From NCBI RefSeq assembly GCF_001685025.1, contig NZ_MAYU01000022.1, positions 372,001 through 436,000 on the forward strand: DNA of 64,000 bases, read 5' to 3'. This stretch comes from Bacillus sp. FJAT-27225. Its GTDB lineage: Bacteria > Bacillota > Bacilli > Bacillales > Cytobacillaceae. A model generated the notes under the pieces. It searched no databases. It worked only from the letters and a program-made list of their open reading frames with translations, and had not been told where the DNA came from. Positions 61,072-64,000 of this stretch are shown here, in pieces (position 1 is the stretch's first letter; each line of letters opens with the position of its first letter). Both the position numbers and the translations under genes were made by a program.

Positions 61072-61851
61072 TTATCCGAATTGCCACACGCTATGGCTCA
61101 AGTTCCCATAACGGTAGCTGCGGTGTAATAATTTTCCGATTTGATTGTCCGCGGCACCCATTGCATAAAAGATAGGAATAAAATGTTCATTCCCATAAGG
61201 CGGTACTGCGAGGTTGGCCGCCGGTGCAAGTGTTTCGTATTGAAACAGCGATTCCAGGTCCCACTCCTCAATATTCCTGGCAAGCCACTGGTCAAAGTCA
61301 TAAGCCCACTTGTCTTCTTCTCCCTGGTCATTGGCCCAGTTTAAAGCTCTCAAATTATGGACTGTACCGCCGCTTGCAATAATGAGGATGTCTTTCTCCC
61401 GCAATTGCGATATTGATTTTCCAATCTTATATTGTTCCTCTGGGGCAAGATGCCTATTGACAGACATAGAAATGACAGGAATATCTGCATCCGGGTAAAG
61501 CATTCTTAGAACCACCCAGGCTCCATGGTCCAATCCACGCCTTGAATCCACATGAAAAGAGATCTCCTGGCTTTTAAACAACGCTTCAATTTCTTCTGAA
61601 ATTTCCTTACTTCCCTTTGCCGGATACTGAATGCGGTAGAGCTCTTCAGAAAATCCTCCAAAATCATAAATAGTACTATATTCTTTTACATTGCTTACTT
61701 CTTGTACATTGGATTCCCAATGGGCAGAAAACAATACAATTGCTTTTGGACGAGGCAATGTCTGGCCAAGGTTTTTCAGGAATCGGGTATACTCATTATT
61801 TTCAATTGCCAGCATCGGTGATCCATGAGCTATAAATAAAGACGGAAGCAT
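61072..61851 (-). CDS. LigB/DODA-type extradiol ring-cleavage dioxygenase
   Basis: 259 aa, class III extradiol family (YgiD-like, 4,5-DOPA dioxygenase). Metal ligand segments: LFIAHGSPMLA, LFSAHWES, GLDHGAWVVLRMLYP and SGGTVHNLRAL. Its exact catechol substrate is unknown. It sits between an esterase and doxX on the same strand with short gaps; the three look like one operon for aromatic or quinone stress. Confidence 0.92.
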   Translation of the reverse strand: MLPSLFIAHGSPMLAIENNEYTRFLKNLGQTLPRPKAIVLFSAHWESNVQEVSNVKEYSTIYDFGGFSEELYRIQYPAKGSKEISEEIEALFKSQEISFHVDSRRGLDHGAWVVLRMLYPDADIPVISMSVNRHLAPEEQYKIGKSISQLREKDILIIASGGTVHNLRALNWANDQGEEDKWAYDFDQWLARNIEEWDLESLFQYETLAPAANLAVPPYGNEHFIPIFYAMGAADNQIGKLLHRSYRYGNLSHSVWQFG

Positions 61852-61872
61852 ATGGTCATCTCCTCAATATGT

Positions 61873-62514
61873 TTAATTTATTGATTTCAGAAGCCACTTC
61901 ACATAATCCTGGTAGTTTGCCATGGATACAGTATGGCCCTCAGGATAAACGTTAAATGCTACGTCTGCCCCTAAGCGTTCCAAATATTCCTTATTTGCCT
62001 TTCCCCATTCAAGTGGAAATACCGTGTCATGTTCTCCATGAGAGACAAACGCCGATAAATGGCCAATAGGTTGAACAGGATATTCCTCTTTTACAAATTG
62101 AGGAATGTATCCATTTAAAGCTACGATTCCCTTTATCCTGCTTCCAAGAGTCAGGGCAAGGGTCATCGACAGGATGGCTCCCTGGCTGAACCCAAGTAAA
62201 AAGATGCGGCTTTCATCAATTGGGTACTGGCTGCTTGCAGAGGAAATAAAATCCGAAAGTCTGGCAATTGCATCATCAAATACTGGCCTATGCGGTTTCC
62301 CATAGCCTTCAATTGTGAAATAGGCAAACCCGGGCGGCTGCTCCAAATGGCCGCGAATGCTAAAAATAATAAATTCCTCTTCTAATCCATTTACTAGAGA
62401 GAGCATGTTTTGTTCATTTGAGCCAATCCCATGCATCACAAATAAAGCAGGGTATTTTTTATTCGGGTCAGCTTCTTTAGGCTCTAGAACGGTATACATC
62501 ATTGATGAAGTCAT
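61873..62514 (-). CDS. Alpha/beta hydrolase (phospholipase/carboxylesterase family)
   Basis: 213 aa. Oxyanion LFVMHGIGSNEQNMLSLVNG, nucleophile LLGFSQGAILSMTLAL (GFSQG), Asp in SHGEHDTVFP and His in YPEGHTVS. Related to MhqD and MhqO-linked esterases, but a different subgroup from the gene at 46754. GGAAGG precedes this ATG; the frame extends 21 codons further without a site. First gene of the esterase-dioxygenase-doxX unit. Confidence 0.88.
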   Translation of the reverse strand: MTSSMMYTVLEPKEADPNKKYPALFVMHGIGSNEQNMLSLVNGLEEEFIIFSIRGHLEQPPGFAYFTIEGYGKPHRPVFDDAIARLSDFISSASSQYPIDESRIFLLGFSQGAILSMTLALTLGSRIKGIVALNGYIPQFVKEEYPVQPIGHLSAFVSHGEHDTVFPLEWGKANKEYLERLGADVAFNVYPEGHTVSMANYQDYVKWLLKSIN

Positions 62515-62596
62515 GTTTACCTTCCTTTCTTTTAGACGGTTATTCATATTTTCCACTATATAAGCAAAATCAGTCATATACCCATAAAAATAAAAT

Positions 62597-62665
62597 ATTC
62601 ATATTAGTAAACTTTATAACAAAATTAAAACCCTTGGCCAAGGGAATGAGTTTTTTAATATGAAT
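62597..62665. promoter_or_regulatory. Nested inverted repeats between divergent genes (candidate operator)
   Basis: Outer perfect 10-bp arms ATTCATATTA (62597) and TAATATGAAT (62656) enclose a perfect 14-bp palindrome CCCTTGGCCAAGGG (62631-62644). It lies between the esterase operon and the XRE-cupin gene. Confidence 0.5.
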
Positions 62666-62767
62666 AAAATTTATTTATAAGATAACAAGAGCTCAATGGA
62701 TTGTCAATAACTTTTTTGCTAATATAGAATTAAGTTTCTTATAATGCAACCTTATGAGGTGAATAAA

Positions 62768-63307
62768 TTGGATTTAGGGACGAAAATACGATCGATACGG
62801 AATAGAAAAAAAATTACCATTGCTCAAATGAGTGAAGGAACCGGATTGTCAAAAGGATTTATCAGCAATGTAGAAAATAACAATACCTCTCCATCTATTA
62901 ACACCTTGCAAGCTATTGCCAGCTATCTTGATGTGCCGATGCCTTATCTATTGCTTGAAAAGGAACAGCATATGCGGGTAGTTAAAAAAGATAAAAGAAC
63001 ATATTCCACTTTTAACAACCTGAAAATTGAACACTTAACAACAAAGGGCGGTTTGAAAATGATGATTGTTGAGTTCCCTCCAGGTGGATCGATGGGAGAA
63101 GCAAATGCCCATGAGGGAGAGGAATGCCATTTGGTCCTGAAGGGGAAAATACTGGCCGAGCAAGGAGAAGATTCCTTCATTTTGGAGGAAGGAGACTCTT
63201 TCAGCTGGAATGCGAGTGTTCCTCATTTTGTTAAAAATATTTCTGATGAGAAAGCGATTGTTTTAATATCAATTTATTCAGATACCGGACTTGCAGATAT
63301 TTTTTAG
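62768..63307 (+). CDS. XRE-cupin transcriptional regulator
   Basis: 179 aa. N-terminal HTH (IRSIRNRKKITIAQMSEGTG; LSKGFISNVENNNTSPSINT) and C-terminal cupin (PPGGSMGEANAHEGEECHLV, ILEEGDSFSWNASVPHFVKN), the SinR/PuuR-like two-domain form that senses small ligands. TTG start chosen because GAGGTG is 6 nt upstream. Divergent from the esterase-dioxygenase-doxX unit, which it probably controls through the palindromes between them. Confidence 0.9.
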   Translation: MDLGTKIRSIRNRKKITIAQMSEGTGLSKGFISNVENNNTSPSINTLQAIASYLDVPMPYLLLEKEQHMRVVKKDKRTYSTFNNLKIEHLTTKGGLKMMIVEFPPGGSMGEANAHEGEECHLVLKGKILAEQGEDSFILEEGDSFSWNASVPHFVKNISDEKAIVLISIYSDTGLADIF

Positions 63308-63420
63308 TTAATGGATGGCTAGTAAAAAGCTGCTATAATCCATTTAACATTAAGCTCAATTCCTTCGTACCAGTGCTTCAGGTATAGCTCACCGTTCCCA
63401 TGGCATAATCATTTCAAGAA

Positions 63421-63451
63421 AAGGAGATGGGTAACCCCAGCTCCTTTTTTT
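63421..63451 (+). terminator. Terminator after the XRE-cupin gene
   Basis: AAGGAG..GGGTAACCC..CTCCTT followed by T7. Confidence 0.8.
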
Positions 63452-63602
63452 GTCCACATTTCATTATGTCTTCCTAGTAATAAGTTGAGAAGCAGAACTC
63501 CATTTATTTCTCCATATTAAATATTTTATCCTGTTATATTGGCACAAGCTATTCCCTCTATAACTGAATACTTTGTTGTATAAAAGTAAAGGGGTGAATT
63601 TA

Positions 63603-64000
63603 ATGTTTGGAAATGACGACAGGGAACGTGATAGAGACCACGACAGGGACCGCGACAGAAACCGCGACAGAGACCACGACAGGGACCGCGACAGGGACCG
63701 CGACAGAAACCGCGACAGAGACCGCGACAGGGACCGCGACAGAGACCGCGACAGGGACCGCGACAGAGACCGCGACAGAGACCGCGACAGAGACCGCGAC
63801 AGAGACCGCGACAGAGACCGCGACAGAGACCGCGACAGAGACCGCGACAGAGACCGCGACAGAGACCGCGACAGAGACCGCGACAGAGACCGCGACAGAG
63901 ACCGCGACAGAGACCGCGACAGAGACCGCGACAGAGACCGCGACAGAGACCGCGACAGAGACCGCGACAGAGACCGCGACAGAGACCGCGACAGAGACCG
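63603..64000 (+). CDS. Arg-Asp repeat protein, 5' part (runs off the window)
   Basis: Starts MFGNDDRERDRDHDRDRDRN and continues as an almost unbroken Asp-Arg alternation for at least 130 residues to the window edge. AAAGGGGTGAATTTA precedes the ATG. The DNA is a 12-nt repeat (GACCGCGACAGA) that becomes perfect after about 63760; early variation (CAC, AAC, AGG) suggests an original 24- or 36-nt unit. The product would be a disordered polyampholyte; spore-surface or phase-separating proteins have this form, but I give no function. Other frames are open too, yet only this one has start and ribosome site. Confidence 0.6.
   Translation, partial: MFGNDDRERDRDHDRDRDRNRDRDHDRDRDRDRDRNRDRDRDRDRDRDRDRDRDRDRDRDRDRDRDRDRDRDRDRDRDRDRDRDRDRDRDRDRDRDRDRDRDRDRDRDRDRDRDRDRDRDRDRDRDRDRDRD

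Overview
The window reads as chromosomal DNA from a low-to-moderate G+C, endospore-forming Bacillaceae (Bacillus sensu lato). Evidence is the Bacillus subtilis-like order yhaR-hemZ-yhaX-yheA-yheB-yheC/D, an alpha/beta spore SASP, CdaS, MsmX, BmrC/BmrD, MhqD and many strong Shine-Dalgarno sites. No rRNA, tRNA, prophage or CRISPR was seen. I could not fix the species.

Layout. 1-15.7 kb: core genes (hemZ, yhaX, yheA, yheB, a YheC/D ATP-grasp protein, ythPQ, recQ, yheE, a PucR-type regulator, msmX, a SASP with a SigG-like promoter and a folded leader). 15.8-25.3 kb: fumarase, general stress protein 26, the heterodimeric multidrug exporter bmrCD behind a short leader peptide and attenuator, iadA, and an HPr-like protein lacking the active-site His. 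25.3-36.5 kb: repeat islands, a P-type ATPase behind a yybP-ykoY (Mn2+) riboswitch, a class A PBP, feoAB under a Fur box, and thiT under a TPP riboswitch. 36.6-45.9 kb: a MneP/MneS-type exporter, a MerR gene with a 5' frameshift, a CNNM/CBS protein, then an unexpected operon encoding a second F0 subunit a, a short b-like subunit and an AtpZ/AtpI-like membrane protein with extra domains. 46-53.2 kb: WrbA, MhqD, and a metal-efflux block (czcD, cadCA, second MneP-like exporter). 54-64 kb: SulP transporter with ArsR regulator, azoreductase, SDR, CdaS, DoxX, LigB-type dioxygenase, esterase, XRE-cupin regulator, and the start of an extreme Arg-Asp repeat protein.

Most notable. Two neighbouring genes (cadA and a HesB/IscA-like gene, 51.3-52.1 kb) each have an in-frame TGA exactly where the family has a functional Cys (CxxC of the HMA domain; GLG-C-GGP of HesB). 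Both TGAs are followed by a 7-bp hairpin with the same UGGAU loop. The simplest reading is that both are selenoproteins, so conventional gene calling truncates the ATPase and misses the HesB gene.

Second, the orphan F0-like operon (41.5-43.6 kb) has subunit a with the essential Arg but no c subunit and no F1, which suggests a module that modifies or swaps into the housekeeping ATP synthase.

Regulation visible in sequence: Mn2+ and TPP riboswitches, Fur box, three MhqR-like boxes linking mhqD, azoR and an SDR, a CadC-type operator, and SigB-like and SigG-like promoters. Intergenic regions hold imperfect direct repeats with a strikingly constant ~50-53-nt period, one 21-nt-period array, a small dispersed repeat family and a G+C-rich MITE-like element.
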